Origin: VFMC01 sp031400715
Lineage (GTDB): Bacteria > Actinomycetota > Acidimicrobiia > Acidimicrobiales > Ilumatobacteraceae
Assembly (NCBI GenBank): GCA_031400715.1
Contig: JANNQK010000312.1
Span: 1 to 20,457 of the forward strand
Direction: 5' to 3'
Length of the DNA: 20,457 bases
A program made the position numbers and the translations under genes. This document shows positions 7,220-13,894 of this stretch, in pieces; within the stretch, counting starts at the first letter, position 1, and the number at the start of each line of letters is the position of its first letter. The notes beneath the pieces were generated by a model. That model had not been told where the DNA came from. It did no database searches and saw only the letters and a program-made list of their open reading frames with translations.

Positions 7220-8020
7220 TCAGCGCGAGCGGAGCAACACCTCTTGTGCGATCGTGGCCACCAGCGTGCCATCTGACGTGCGAAACGTGCCGATCGACAG
7301 TCCTCGACCGCGCCCGGTGGCCACGGGGATGAGTTCGCTCAACAGCCACTGGTTCATGTCGACGGTCCGATGGAACCACACGCTGTGATCGAGACTCACC
7401 GACATCCGGTTCGCATCGGCGTCGAGTGAGGCGTGTGGTTGCCGGGCGGCGCGAGTCGGGCCATGGTCGCTCAGATAAGCGAGCGTCTGGAGATGAAGCA
7501 ACGGGTCGTCGGGCAACGGCGCCCTTGGGTGGAACCACGCGCGACGCGCATGCGAGTCGTCCAGCACCGGCACATCGCGCGAATCGAACAACGAGGTCGC
7601 GTATCGACCTGGTGGCAGGGTGTCGGGGCCGAGGACGTCCTCGGTCGCCGGCCTGGCGTACTCGAGACCGGGTTCGTCCGCATGGAAGTCCGCCGTCAGG
7701 ACGAGCACCGGTCCGACGGATTGCTGCACCACGACGCGCCGAGTGGCAAAGCTGCCGCCGTCGCGGGTGCGTTCCACTTCGTGGCGGAGGTGTTCGCGAC
7801 TGCGGCCACCCACGAGGAACGACGCGTGCAGGGCGTGCACCGGCCGGCCGTCCGGCACGGTGAGCTGTGCCGCTCGCACCGCTTGACCGATCAACAGGCC
7901 GCCGAAAACGTGGCCTCGCGAGCACGGCAGGCGGCTGTCGAAGACGTCGGGCTCACCATCCACGGGATCGAGGGCGAGTCGATCGGCCATCGTCGGTAAC
8001 TCGTCGACTGGCTCGGGCAT
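7220..8020 (-). CDS. tesB: Acyl-CoA thioesterase II (TesB-like)
   Basis: Double-hotdog acyl-CoA thioesterase that hydrolyses acyl-CoA to free acid and CoA, 266 aa, slightly short of the usual 280-290. The N-terminal hotdog has GHVFGGLLIGQAVRAAQLTV (37-56) and VHALHASFLVGG (61-72), both family hallmarks. The C-terminal hotdog has AYLSDHG, whose D185 matches the catalytic Asp of E. coli TesB, then SLDHSVWFHRTVD and the glycine-rich GRGRGLSIG. The ATG at 8020 is chosen; the frame continues upstream, but only as antisense to the next gene. An alternative ATG at 7990 would trim ten residues. It is divergent from the SnoaL-like gene, with 54 bases between. In context it may release acids from CoA thioesters made during side-chain catabolism, which is inference. 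Confidence 0.88.
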   Translation of the reverse strand: MPEPVDELPTMADRLALDPVDGEPDVFDSRLPCSRGHVFGGLLIGQAVRAAQLTVPDGRPVHALHASFLVGGRSREHLRHEVERTRDGGSFATRRVVVQQSVGPVLVLTADFHADEPGLEYARPATEDVLGPDTLPPGRYATSLFDSRDVPVLDDSHARRAWFHPRAPLPDDPLLHLQTLAYLSDHGPTRAARQPHASLDADANRMSVSLDHSVWFHRTVDMNQWLLSELIPVATGRGRGLSIGTFRTSDGTLVATIAQEVLLRSR

Positions 8021-8074
8021 CGACCGGAAGGTACCAGTGCCAAGTGGGTGACCCGATAGTGGAACACTCGCGGC

Positions 8075-8515
8075 ATGACCGTCGCCGCCGACCTCGAAGA
8101 CCGACTCGCGATCATCGAACTCACGCACCGATACTGCTGGGCGCTCGATTCGAAACAACTCGATCTGCTCGACACGGTGTTCGTGGACGATGCGGTCGCC
8201 GAGCTGCGTTCCGCTCCGCTCGAAGGTCGCGAGGCGATCCGCGACCGGATCGGCCACGCGCTCGCACCGCTGGACGCGACCCAGCACACCGTCACGAACC
8301 ACATGGTCTCCATCGACGGCGACCGGGCCACCAGCCGCTGCTACCTGCATTCGCAGCACGTTCGCTCGGGGGTCGAAGGTGGCGAGTTGTACGTGATCGC
8401 CGGTCGCTACGAAGATGAGCTCGTGCGCACGCCCGAGGGCTGGCGGATCACGTTCCGACGCATCGTGGGCGTGTGGACCGACGGCAACCTCGAGGTCGTT
8501 CGCGGCGGTCGCTGA
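8075..8515 (+). CDS. SnoaL-like (NTF2-fold) protein 1
   Basis: Protein of 146 aa with the SnoaL/NTF2-like cone fold signature: an N-terminal helix pair (LEDRLAIIELTHRYCWALD), the strand motif around VFVDDAVAEL, then TQHTVTNHMVSIDGDRA and a C-terminal sheet (YVIAGRYEDELVRTPEGWRITFRRIVG). Members include small-molecule cyclases, isomerases, dehydratases and the beta subunits of ring-hydroxylating dioxygenases; most are uncharacterised. There is no signal peptide. The start ATG has no good Shine-Dalgarno and lies 54 bases from the divergent thioesterase start. It shares the YC-x-A/G-x-D and TQH...N patterns with the protein at 16951-17457. A specific reaction cannot be assigned. Confidence 0.83.
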   Translation: MTVAADLEDRLAIIELTHRYCWALDSKQLDLLDTVFVDDAVAELRSAPLEGREAIRDRIGHALAPLDATQHTVTNHMVSIDGDRATSRCYLHSQHVRSGVEGGELYVIAGRYEDELVRTPEGWRITFRRIVGVWTDGNLEVVRGGR

Positions 8516-8544
8516 GCGAGGCGATCGATCTCGGCCACCCTGCT

Positions 8545-8566
8545 GACGACATCTGTCGCTGTCGTC
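8545..8566 (+). terminator. Possible stem-loop terminator after SnoaL-like gene 1
   Basis: GACGACA (8545-8551), an 8-base loop, TGTCGTC (8560-8566): a perfect 7-bp stem about 30 bases after the stop codon. Moderately stable and without a T-tract. A second short inverted repeat, ACCCTC...GAGGGT (8607-8624), lies before the next gene and may belong to its control region. Confidence 0.35.
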
Positions 8567-8658
8567 GTCGGCGCAGTGTCCCGAATCATCCTTTGGGTTG
8601 ACGATGACCCTCCGCTGTGAGGGTGGGGCCAGGCGGCATCGTGGGCACGCTCCATGAC

Positions 8659-9984
8659 ATGACTCCCCGCCGACACATCGTCCGTGCAGCGTTCGCCGCG
8701 TTGACCGCCCTCACCCTCACTGCGGCCGCCGCGTGCAGCTCCTCGGACGAAGGCTCCACGAGCAACGACGACGACTCGACCCCCAGTGCGACCGTCCTGG
8801 CCACATCGTCATCGGTCTCCGCGAGCTCGCCGAGCACCGACACCGAGTCCCCGATCGAATCGTCATCGACGGCGCCGGCCACCACGAGTCCCGCAACCGA
8901 TCAATCGGATCTCGATCCGTCGTTGGTTGCGGACATGCAGGCCGTGCTCGATGGGGCGCTGGGCGCGTTGCCATCACCGGATGCGACCGTGCAGGCCGCC
9001 GTCGCGATGGCCGACTCCGAGGTGGCCGACTCCGAGGTGGTGTGGGCGGCCACGGCCGGGCCGGACAGCGAGATCGATCGACCGTTCCGCATGGCCAGCG
9101 TGGGCAAGACCTTCACCGCGGCGACCGTGCTCCGCCTCGTGGAGACGGGTGCGATCGGTCTCGATGACCCGATCGATGTGCTGATGACGCCCGAGACCGC
9201 GACATTGCTCGAAGACGACGGGTACGACCTCATGGCGATCACGGTTGCGCAGCTCCTGCAGCACACGTCCGGGCTCTACGACTACGCCTTCGGTGACGGG
9301 TCCCCGTTCCTCGCCGACGCACTCGCAGACCGGAGCCGGGTGTGGACTCGACGCGAACAGGTCGAACTGGCCGTCTCGGCGGGCGATCCTCTGTACGCAC
9401 CGGGCGAGGGCTTCACCTACTCCGACACGGGGTACGTGTTGCTCGGCGAGATCATCGAGGTGGAAACCGGGCAGCCCTATGCGCGAGCCATGCGTGAGCT
9501 CCTCGACTTCGACCGCCTCGACTTCACCCACGTGTGGCTCGAATCGGGGGAGAGGGCACCCACCGATCTGCTGCCGATGTCTCGGTCGTTCTTCGGTCCG
9601 GACGAGGTGAGCGATCTCGACTTCTCGCTCGATGCCTTCGGTGGCGGAGGGCTCGCGGGCACCACCTCCGACGTCGCTCGGTTCTTCGCCGCCCTCCTCG
9701 GCGGTGAGGTCTTCGCCGATCCCGCCACGCTCGAGTCGATGCTCGCGGTACCGAACACGAACATCGCGCGCGAAGAGTTCGGCGTGCTCCTCGGCGACGG
9801 AGCCCACGGCCTGTTCCGCATGGACCTGTCGGGACAGACCTGTTGGGCGCACCGAGGCTTCTTGGGCACCATCGCTCTCGCCTGCCCCGAGGCCGGCGTG
9901 TCGCTCGTGGTCACGACCAACACAGCGCTCACCGACCCGCTGCCGATCGCTGCAGATCTGCTCGGGCTCGTGCTCGCCGGCTGA
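8659..9984 (+). CDS. Serine hydrolase lipoprotein (class C beta-lactamase / D-Ala-D-Ala carboxypeptidase-like)
   Basis: Exported serine hydrolase of the beta-lactamase class C / PBP-like superfamily (Pfam Beta-lactamase), 441 aa. The ATG at 8659 precedes a twin-Arg-containing, hydrophobic signal (residues 3-25) and lipobox AAAAC with lipidated C26. A long Ser/Thr/Asp-rich linker (27-85) then leads to the enzyme domain. Catalytic SxxK is S147-V-G-K150. The second motif is Y254-S-D rather than the more usual YxN, and the third is HRG (398-400). Characteristic blocks LLQHTSGLYDY and GFTYSDTGYVLLGEIIE are present. An in-frame duplicated ADSEV occurs at about residues 118-127. It probably acts at the cell surface on peptidoglycan-like peptides or esters; substrate unknown. 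A 7-bp hairpin precedes it and an 8-9 bp one follows, so it is likely monocistronic. Confidence 0.9.
   Translation: MTPRRHIVRAAFAALTALTLTAAAACSSSDEGSTSNDDDSTPSATVLATSSSVSASSPSTDTESPIESSSTAPATTSPATDQSDLDPSLVADMQAVLDGALGALPSPDATVQAAVAMADSEVADSEVVWAATAGPDSEIDRPFRMASVGKTFTAATVLRLVETGAIGLDDPIDVLMTPETATLLEDDGYDLMAITVAQLLQHTSGLYDYAFGDGSPFLADALADRSRVWTRREQVELAVSAGDPLYAPGEGFTYSDTGYVLLGEIIEVETGQPYARAMRELLDFDRLDFTHVWLESGERAPTDLLPMSRSFFGPDEVSDLDFSLDAFGGGGLAGTTSDVARFFAALLGGEVFADPATLESMLAVPNTNIAREEFGVLLGDGAHGLFRMDLSGQTCWAHRGFLGTIALACPEAGVSLVVTTNTALTDPLPIAADLLGLVLAG
9009..9038 (+). repeat. 15-bp perfect tandem duplication inside the serine hydrolase gene
   Basis: GGCCGACTCCGAGGT occurs twice head-to-tail (9009-9023 and 9024-9038). 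The 15-base unit keeps the frame and yields ADSEVADSEV, just before the first beta-strands of the catalytic domain. It looks like a recent replication-slippage event. Confidence 0.85.
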
Positions 9985-10000
9985 CCCACGGTCAGAAGAG

Positions 10001-10026
10001 CCGACGCGGTGCCCCGACCACGTCGG
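10001..10026 (+). terminator. Probable stem-loop terminator after the serine hydrolase
   Basis: CCGACGCGG (10001-10009), 8-base loop, CCACGTCGG (10018-10026): a 9-bp stem with one mismatch, 17 bases after the stop codon and upstream of the next gene's ribosome binding site. Confidence 0.5.
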
Positions 10027-10119
10027 ACGGCATCCCGGCTCAAGTGATCCGTGGTTCTTGACGATGTGTAGATGTCGATCCAGGCCTGATCAGGTCCGAC
10101 GATTCCGGAGGTTCAGCAC

Positions 10120-11157
10120 ATGCGCGCACTCGTACTCGGCGGCTCGGCCTTCATCGGTCGTCACCTGGTCGACACGCTGCTGCATCGCGGATTCACCGTG
10201 ACCGTCCTCAATCGGGGGCTCACGCCACACGACCTGCCCGACGACGTCGAGCGGCTCGTCGCCGACCGCCACGATCACGATGCCATGGTGACGGCCCTGT
10301 CGGACCGTACCTGGGACGCGGTGTTCGACGTGTCCGGCTACGTGATGGCCGCAGGCGGCAGCGACGTCGACGGCCTGCTCGACCTGCTCGACGGCAAGAC
10401 GGCCCACTACGTGTACGTCAGCTCGATCATGGCCTACGAACAGTCGATGCAGGGGATCGCACCGTGGCTGGAGGACTTCCCGACGGACCGCAACGGTCCC
10501 ACGACCTACGGAGGCTTCAAGGCCACGTTCGAGGCGCAGTTGTTGGCTCGATTCGAACGCCGCCGGTTCCCGGCGACCGTCGTGCGGCCAGCCGCCGTGT
10601 ACGGGCCGCGCAACAACGTGTTCGACATGGAGACGCCGATGTTCCTCCGGCTCCTGCAAGGTCGACCGATCCTGCTGCCGCACTCCGGTCTCGTCACCGC
10701 GTCGTACGGCCATGTCGCCGATCTCGCAGATGCGATGGTGTCGATCGTCGGTAACGGCAATGCGATCGGCGAGGTCTTCAACATCACCGCCGGTGCGGTC
10801 ACCTCGCGCCGCTACATCGACGTTCTCGCCCGCATCGTCGGGCGTGAACCGAACATCGTTCCGGTGTCGGACGAACGTCTGGCCGACCTGCCGTCCGGTG
10901 TCTTCGGCCACCTCTTCTCGGCGCGACACCATGCGGTGCTGTCGGTCGACAAGGCGCGCCAGGTGCTCGGCTTCGAACCCCGGTACGACATCCGTGCGGG
11001 CCACGCCGACGCATACCGATGGTTCCTGGAACGAGGCCACGACCGGCTCCAGGCGCCGCTGTCAGACCCCGTGTGGCGTTCGACGTGGAACTTCGACGCA
11101 GAGCAGGCCGCGGTGGACCTCGTGCGCGAGCTGTCGTTGGCAGCGGCCCACGGGTGA
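10120..11157 (+). CDS. NAD-dependent epimerase/dehydratase (extended SDR)
   Basis: Extended-SDR enzyme of 345 aa. The N-terminal dinucleotide-binding loop is GGSAFIG (7-13), followed by VLNRG (29-33), whose Arg may contact an NADP phosphate. A Ser pair, YVSSIMAY (99-106), precedes the active-site Y130-x3-K134 (TYGGFK). Later blocks VVRPAAVYGPRN and VFNITAG are typical of nucleotide-sugar epimerase/dehydratase relatives. The ATG at 10120 has GGAGG eight bases upstream, which fixes the start. The C-terminal part (RYDIRAGHADAYRWFLERG) resembles the substrate-domain helices of this superfamily. There is no sugar-nucleotide or glycosyltransferase gene nearby, so the substrate is open. It converges with the LLM oxidoreductase gene with a 31-base gap. 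Confidence 0.88.
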   Translation: MRALVLGGSAFIGRHLVDTLLHRGFTVTVLNRGLTPHDLPDDVERLVADRHDHDAMVTALSDRTWDAVFDVSGYVMAAGGSDVDGLLDLLDGKTAHYVYVSSIMAYEQSMQGIAPWLEDFPTDRNGPTTYGGFKATFEAQLLARFERRRFPATVVRPAAVYGPRNNVFDMETPMFLRLLQGRPILLPHSGLVTASYGHVADLADAMVSIVGNGNAIGEVFNITAGAVTSRRYIDVLARIVGREPNIVPVSDERLADLPSGVFGHLFSARHHAVLSVDKARQVLGFEPRYDIRAGHADAYRWFLERGHDRLQAPLSDPVWRSTWNFDAEQAAVDLVRELSLAAAHG

Positions 11158-11160
11158 CCG

Positions 11161-11187
11161 GGCCACCGGGGGTTCCGGTCCCTGGCC
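11161..11187. terminator. Possible bidirectional hairpin between convergent genes
   Basis: GGCCA (11161-11165) and TGGCC (11183-11187) with an inner ACCGG...CCGGT stem can fold in the 31-base gap between the epimerase and the LLM oxidoreductase. The stems are short and alternative, so confidence is low. Confidence 0.3.
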
Positions 11188-11188
11188 G

Positions 11189-12016
11189 TCAGATTCTGGT
11201 GAGCACGTCAGCGAGTTGATCGACGATCGATGGCGGTGCGGTCTTCGGCAGCGCGACGATCGCAAGATCGGCTCCGACGGCCTGGAACGCTTCACGATCG
11301 GTCAACAACTGGCGGTCGTCGCCGCTCCAGCGGAGCAAGAAGCTGGTGGTGATCTCGTCGGGATCGCGGTCGATGACGGCACAGGCCCGGTGGAGCACGT
11401 CGCGTAGCTCGGCGAACTCGGCGGGATCGGTGCCGCCGTAGTTCCAGTGGTCGGCGAAGCGAGCCGCGAGCGGCAACGTGCGTCTCCGACCGCTTCCGCC
11501 GATGCAGATCGGCAGTTTCGGCTGCACTGGCTTGGGGTTGTTCATCGCGTCCACCAACCGGTAGTGGTCGCCGTCGAAGGTGGTGTGTTCGTTGGCGAAG
11601 AGGCTCTCGAGCACGTGCAGGCCCTCTTCGAAGCGGTCGAATCGCTCCGTCATCGTGCCGAGCTCGATCCCGAACGCAGCGCACTCCTCCTCGTTCCAAC
11701 CAGCTCCGACACCGAGCTCGAGCCGGCCCCCGGAGGTGATGTCGAGCGTGCTCGCCATGTTCGCGAGCACGCCGGGGTGGCGGTAGATCATTCCCGTCAC
11801 GAGGACACCGCCGCGTAGCCGCTCGGTCGCTTGCAAGAGGGCTGTCAAGGTGATCCACCCTTCGAGGCAGTCCTCGGTGGAGTCGCCGAACAACGGGTAG
11901 AGATGGTCGAAGGTCCACCCAGACTCGAAGACGTCGTGCTGATCGGCGCGCTGCCACACCTCCAACAGCCAGTCCCAGGTGGTCCGTTGCGGTGACGTGC
12001 TGAAGGCGTGACGCAT
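11189..12016 (-). CDS. LLM class (luciferase-like) F420-dependent oxidoreductase
   Basis: TIM-barrel flavin/F420-type oxidoreductase of the luciferase-like monooxygenase superfamily, 275 aa. The start MRHAFSTSPQRTTWDWLLEVW fits a subgroup of actinobacterial F420-dependent enzymes, followed by GWTFDHLYP (33-41). The family core is GRLELGVGAGWNEEE (97-111), then ERFDRFEEGL (125-134), LPICIGGSGRRRTLPLAARFADHWN (168-192) and a C-terminal helix. The frame is open further upstream but that extension lies antisense to the next gene, so ATG 12016 is chosen. It is divergent from SnoaL-like gene 2 with 84 bases between. F420 rather than FMN is inferred from the subgroup. The reaction is not determinable; such enzymes hydrogenate or dehydrogenate alkenes, ketones or alcohols, including in steroid and aromatic catabolism. 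Confidence 0.88.
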   Translation of the reverse strand: MRHAFSTSPQRTTWDWLLEVWQRADQHDVFESGWTFDHLYPLFGDSTEDCLEGWITLTALLQATERLRGGVLVTGMIYRHPGVLANMASTLDITSGGRLELGVGAGWNEEECAAFGIELGTMTERFDRFEEGLHVLESLFANEHTTFDGDHYRLVDAMNNPKPVQPKLPICIGGSGRRRTLPLAARFADHWNYGGTDPAEFAELRDVLHRACAVIDRDPDEITTSFLLRWSGDDRQLLTDREAFQAVGADLAIVALPKTAPPSIVDQLADVLTRI

Positions 12017-12100
12017 CGCGTCACTGTTCCACACCGGGCGAGTGCCTTCGAGAGCACCTCGGTCCGTCGGGGGCCGGGTCACCGCACTAGACAAGCTGTC

Positions 12101-12598
12101 ATGAGCGCACCTGAGCAACGTCCCCACCTCAGCACCGACGACTTCCTGGCGATCGAGCGGTTGCAGCATCGCTACGTCGATGCGGTGATTCATCGCAACG
12201 GAGTGCAATGGGCGTCGACCTGGTCGGACGATGCCACGTGGGATCTCGGACACGGCCGTCTCGTCGAGGGCAAGCCGGGCATCGTCGGTCTCTGGTACAA
12301 GGCGATGCAGGGCATGCATGCCGTGTTCCAAGTGGTGCACACCGGCGAGGTGCGATGCGGCGACACACCCGACACTGCCGCCGGCCGTTGGTACATCAAC
12401 GAGTGGTTCCGCCGTGCCGACGGCAGCAGCAACATGCTGCTCGCGCACTACGACGACGAGTACGTGAAGGTCGCCGGTGAGTGGTTGTTCTCGCGGCGGT
12501 TCCTGCAGAGCCACTACTCCGGAGCTGCCGACCTGACGGCCGAGTTCACGAACAACCACGCGGCGCTGATCGAGCGCGGCATTCCGAGCGACGTCTGA
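12101..12598 (+). CDS. SnoaL-like (NTF2-fold) protein 2
   Basis: Protein of 165 aa with the SnoaL/NTF2-like pattern: FLAIERLQHRYVDAVIHRNG (helices), WASTWSDDATWDLG (the conserved Asp-rich strand entry), then MHAVFQVVHTGEV, WYINEWF and a C-terminal sheet (HYDDEYVKVAGEWLFSRRFL). The ATG at 12101 was chosen because the upstream 31 codons of open frame lie in the divergent control region. It is the most divergent of the three SnoaL-like proteins here and has a longer tail. A strong hairpin follows the gene. Enzymatic activity unknown; there is no signal peptide, so probably cytoplasmic. Confidence 0.82.
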   Translation: MSAPEQRPHLSTDDFLAIERLQHRYVDAVIHRNGVQWASTWSDDATWDLGHGRLVEGKPGIVGLWYKAMQGMHAVFQVVHTGEVRCGDTPDTAAGRWYINEWFRRADGSSNMLLAHYDDEYVKVAGEWLFSRRFLQSHYSGAADLTAEFTNNHAALIERGIPSDV

Positions 12599-12608
12599 TC
12601 GGCCGCGT

Positions 12609-12637
12609 CGGCGAGCACCCTCGCCGGGTGCTCGCCG
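12609..12637 (+). terminator. Strong stem-loop terminator after SnoaL-like gene 2
   Basis: CGGCGAGCACCC (12609-12620), loop TCGCC, GGGTGCTCGCCG (12626-12637): a perfect 12-bp stem 11 bases after the stop codon. The descending arm is part of an 11-bp tandem repeat, GCCGGGTGCTC at 12623-12633 and 12634-12644, so the ascending arm can pair with either copy. Confidence 0.75.
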
Positions 12638-12644
12638 GGTGCTC
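12623..12644 (+). repeat. 11-bp tandem repeat in terminator region
   Basis: GCCGGGTGCTC occurs twice head-to-tail, followed by a degenerate partial third copy (GCCCGGTGC, 12645-12653). It gives alternative pairing partners for the upstream GAGCACCC arm. Confidence 0.7.
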
Positions 12645-12663
12645 GCCCGGTGCGGTGGCAGCA

Positions 12664-12681
12664 TTACTGATCAACCAGTAA
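12664..12681. promoter_or_regulatory. 18-bp inverted repeat, probable operator of the phosphotransferase gene
   Basis: TTACTG (12664-12669), ATCAAC, CAGTAA (12676-12681) is a perfect 6-bp inverted repeat in a short AT-rich island. Size and ACTG...CAGT symmetry are like TetR-family operators. TAAGAT (12679-12684) overlaps its right edge and could be the -10 hexamer, so a bound repressor would block initiation. A further hairpin (CGGCTC-GGGG-GAGCCG, 12696-12711) lies in the predicted leader. No regulator gene is in the window. Confidence 0.55.
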
Positions 12682-12757
12682 GATATGCGCTCGTCCGGCT
12701 CGGGGGAGCCGACCTCGCGGCGTCGTCCGTGAAGGATCAAGCAGGGGGAACAACACT

Positions 12758-13882
12758 GTGGAACGGTGGATCACCGATACGCCCAACAGCGCGCGCTTTC
12801 CGTACTACACGCGAGCCAACGCCGATGAGGTGGGCCCCGATCCGTTCAGTCCCCTCGGGTGGAGCATGGTCTGGATGCGAGGGTGCAACCCTGGCGTGGC
12901 GAAGGGGTTCGCCGAGTTCGGTGTGGTCGACATCTCCGAGTACGACCTGACACCGCTCCAGGTGTTCGGGAACCGCGGTGGATACTTCTACAACCCGATG
13001 TCGCTCAGCCGCCTGATGGGCGAGCGCATGCCGGGCGCAACGGCGGAGGCGATCGACAAGGCCTACTTCGGGGATCACCCTGGGGTCCCGCCGTACGAAC
13101 CACATCCCGACGACGTCAACGAGACCCAGTCCGCGAAGCTCGCCGAGATGATGGGTTGGGTGATGACCACACCGTCGTATCCGCGCATGCACGACGCCTC
13201 GGCCATGGCCAAGCAGGCCGTCGCCGATCGCCCCGACTTCACGACGCTGTCCAACGAGGCGCTGGTCGCCTATGCGCGACGGATGACCGAGAAGGTCGAG
13301 GAGGCATGGATTCCATACACGGTCGTCTGCCTCGGCGCCTCGCTGCCACCCGGAGCGGTGCAGGCGGTGTGCGAGGCGATCGGTCGATCGGAGGACGCCG
13401 TCAAGGTGCTCGCCGCGGTGGGCAGCGTCGAGTCGGCCGAGGCTTCGTTCACCATGTGGGACATGAGTCGGTTGGTGAAGTCGTCACCCGCGCTCACCGC
13501 AGCGTTCGAAGCTGGAGTCGAGGGCTTGATCGGACGGCTCGACGCGAGTGATTCCGATGTCGTCGAGTTCATGAGGCTGTGGGACACCCTGATGGTCGAT
13601 CATGGTCACCGCGCCCCGAACGAGTGGGACGCGCGGCCCGATTCGTGGACCACGCGGGCCGACATCCCGCTGAGGATGATCGATCGTCTGCGGCATCAGA
13701 GCGACGACCGCTCCCCGCACGTTGCCAAGGCCGCCGCGGCAGCCGAACGCGAGCGGCTGACGACCGAGCTGCTCGAATCCGTCGAGGGCGACCCCGAGAC
13801 CCACGGCACCCTGGCAGCCGGACTCGCCGCCGGTGCCAACTGGTTCGGCTGGCGCGAGCAGGGCAAGTACGCCTGCATCTGA
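12758..13882 (+). CDS. PEP-synthase-like phosphotransferase, N-terminal part (interrupted by in-frame TGA)
   Basis: First 374 residues of a protein related to the central region of PEP-utilising enzymes (PEP synthase, phenylphosphate synthase large subunit, rifampicin-phosphotransferase-like). Start GTG 12758 has AGGGGGA eight bases upstream. The stretch is largely helical, with PFSPLGWSM near residue 28, typical of the segment that follows the ATP-grasp domain in this family. The ATP-grasp domain itself is absent. The frame ends at TGA 13880-13882, but the same frame continues as LIHEVKLSMYELG straight into the mobile domain at 13895-14491. The whole would be 577 residues, about the size of the phenylphosphate synthase 70-kDa subunit. 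By itself this fragment lacks the phospho-accepting His. It may be a recent nonsense mutation, a sequencing error, a two-piece enzyme or a readthrough product. Confidence 0.75.
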   Translation: MERWITDTPNSARFPYYTRANADEVGPDPFSPLGWSMVWMRGCNPGVAKGFAEFGVVDISEYDLTPLQVFGNRGGYFYNPMSLSRLMGERMPGATAEAIDKAYFGDHPGVPPYEPHPDDVNETQSAKLAEMMGWVMTTPSYPRMHDASAMAKQAVADRPDFTTLSNEALVAYARRMTEKVEEAWIPYTVVCLGASLPPGAVQAVCEAIGRSEDAVKVLAAVGSVESAEASFTMWDMSRLVKSSPALTAAFEAGVEGLIGRLDASDSDVVEFMRLWDTLMVDHGHRAPNEWDARPDSWTTRADIPLRMIDRLRHQSDDRSPHVAKAAAAAERERLTTELLESVEGDPETHGTLAAGLAAGANWFGWREQGKYACI

Positions 13883-13894
13883 CTGATCCACGAG

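Noticed and set aside
6192..7925. 577-codon minus-strand open frame crossing Rieske 2, SDR and the thioesterase
   Set aside because: Antisense to two plus-strand genes with full motifs and out of frame with the thioesterase; Arg/Pro/His-rich shadow.
12017..12664. N-terminal extension of the LLM oxidoreductase up to 12664
   Set aside because: The extra 216 codons are antisense to SnoaL-like gene 2 and the family start (MRHAFSTSPQ) is at 12016.
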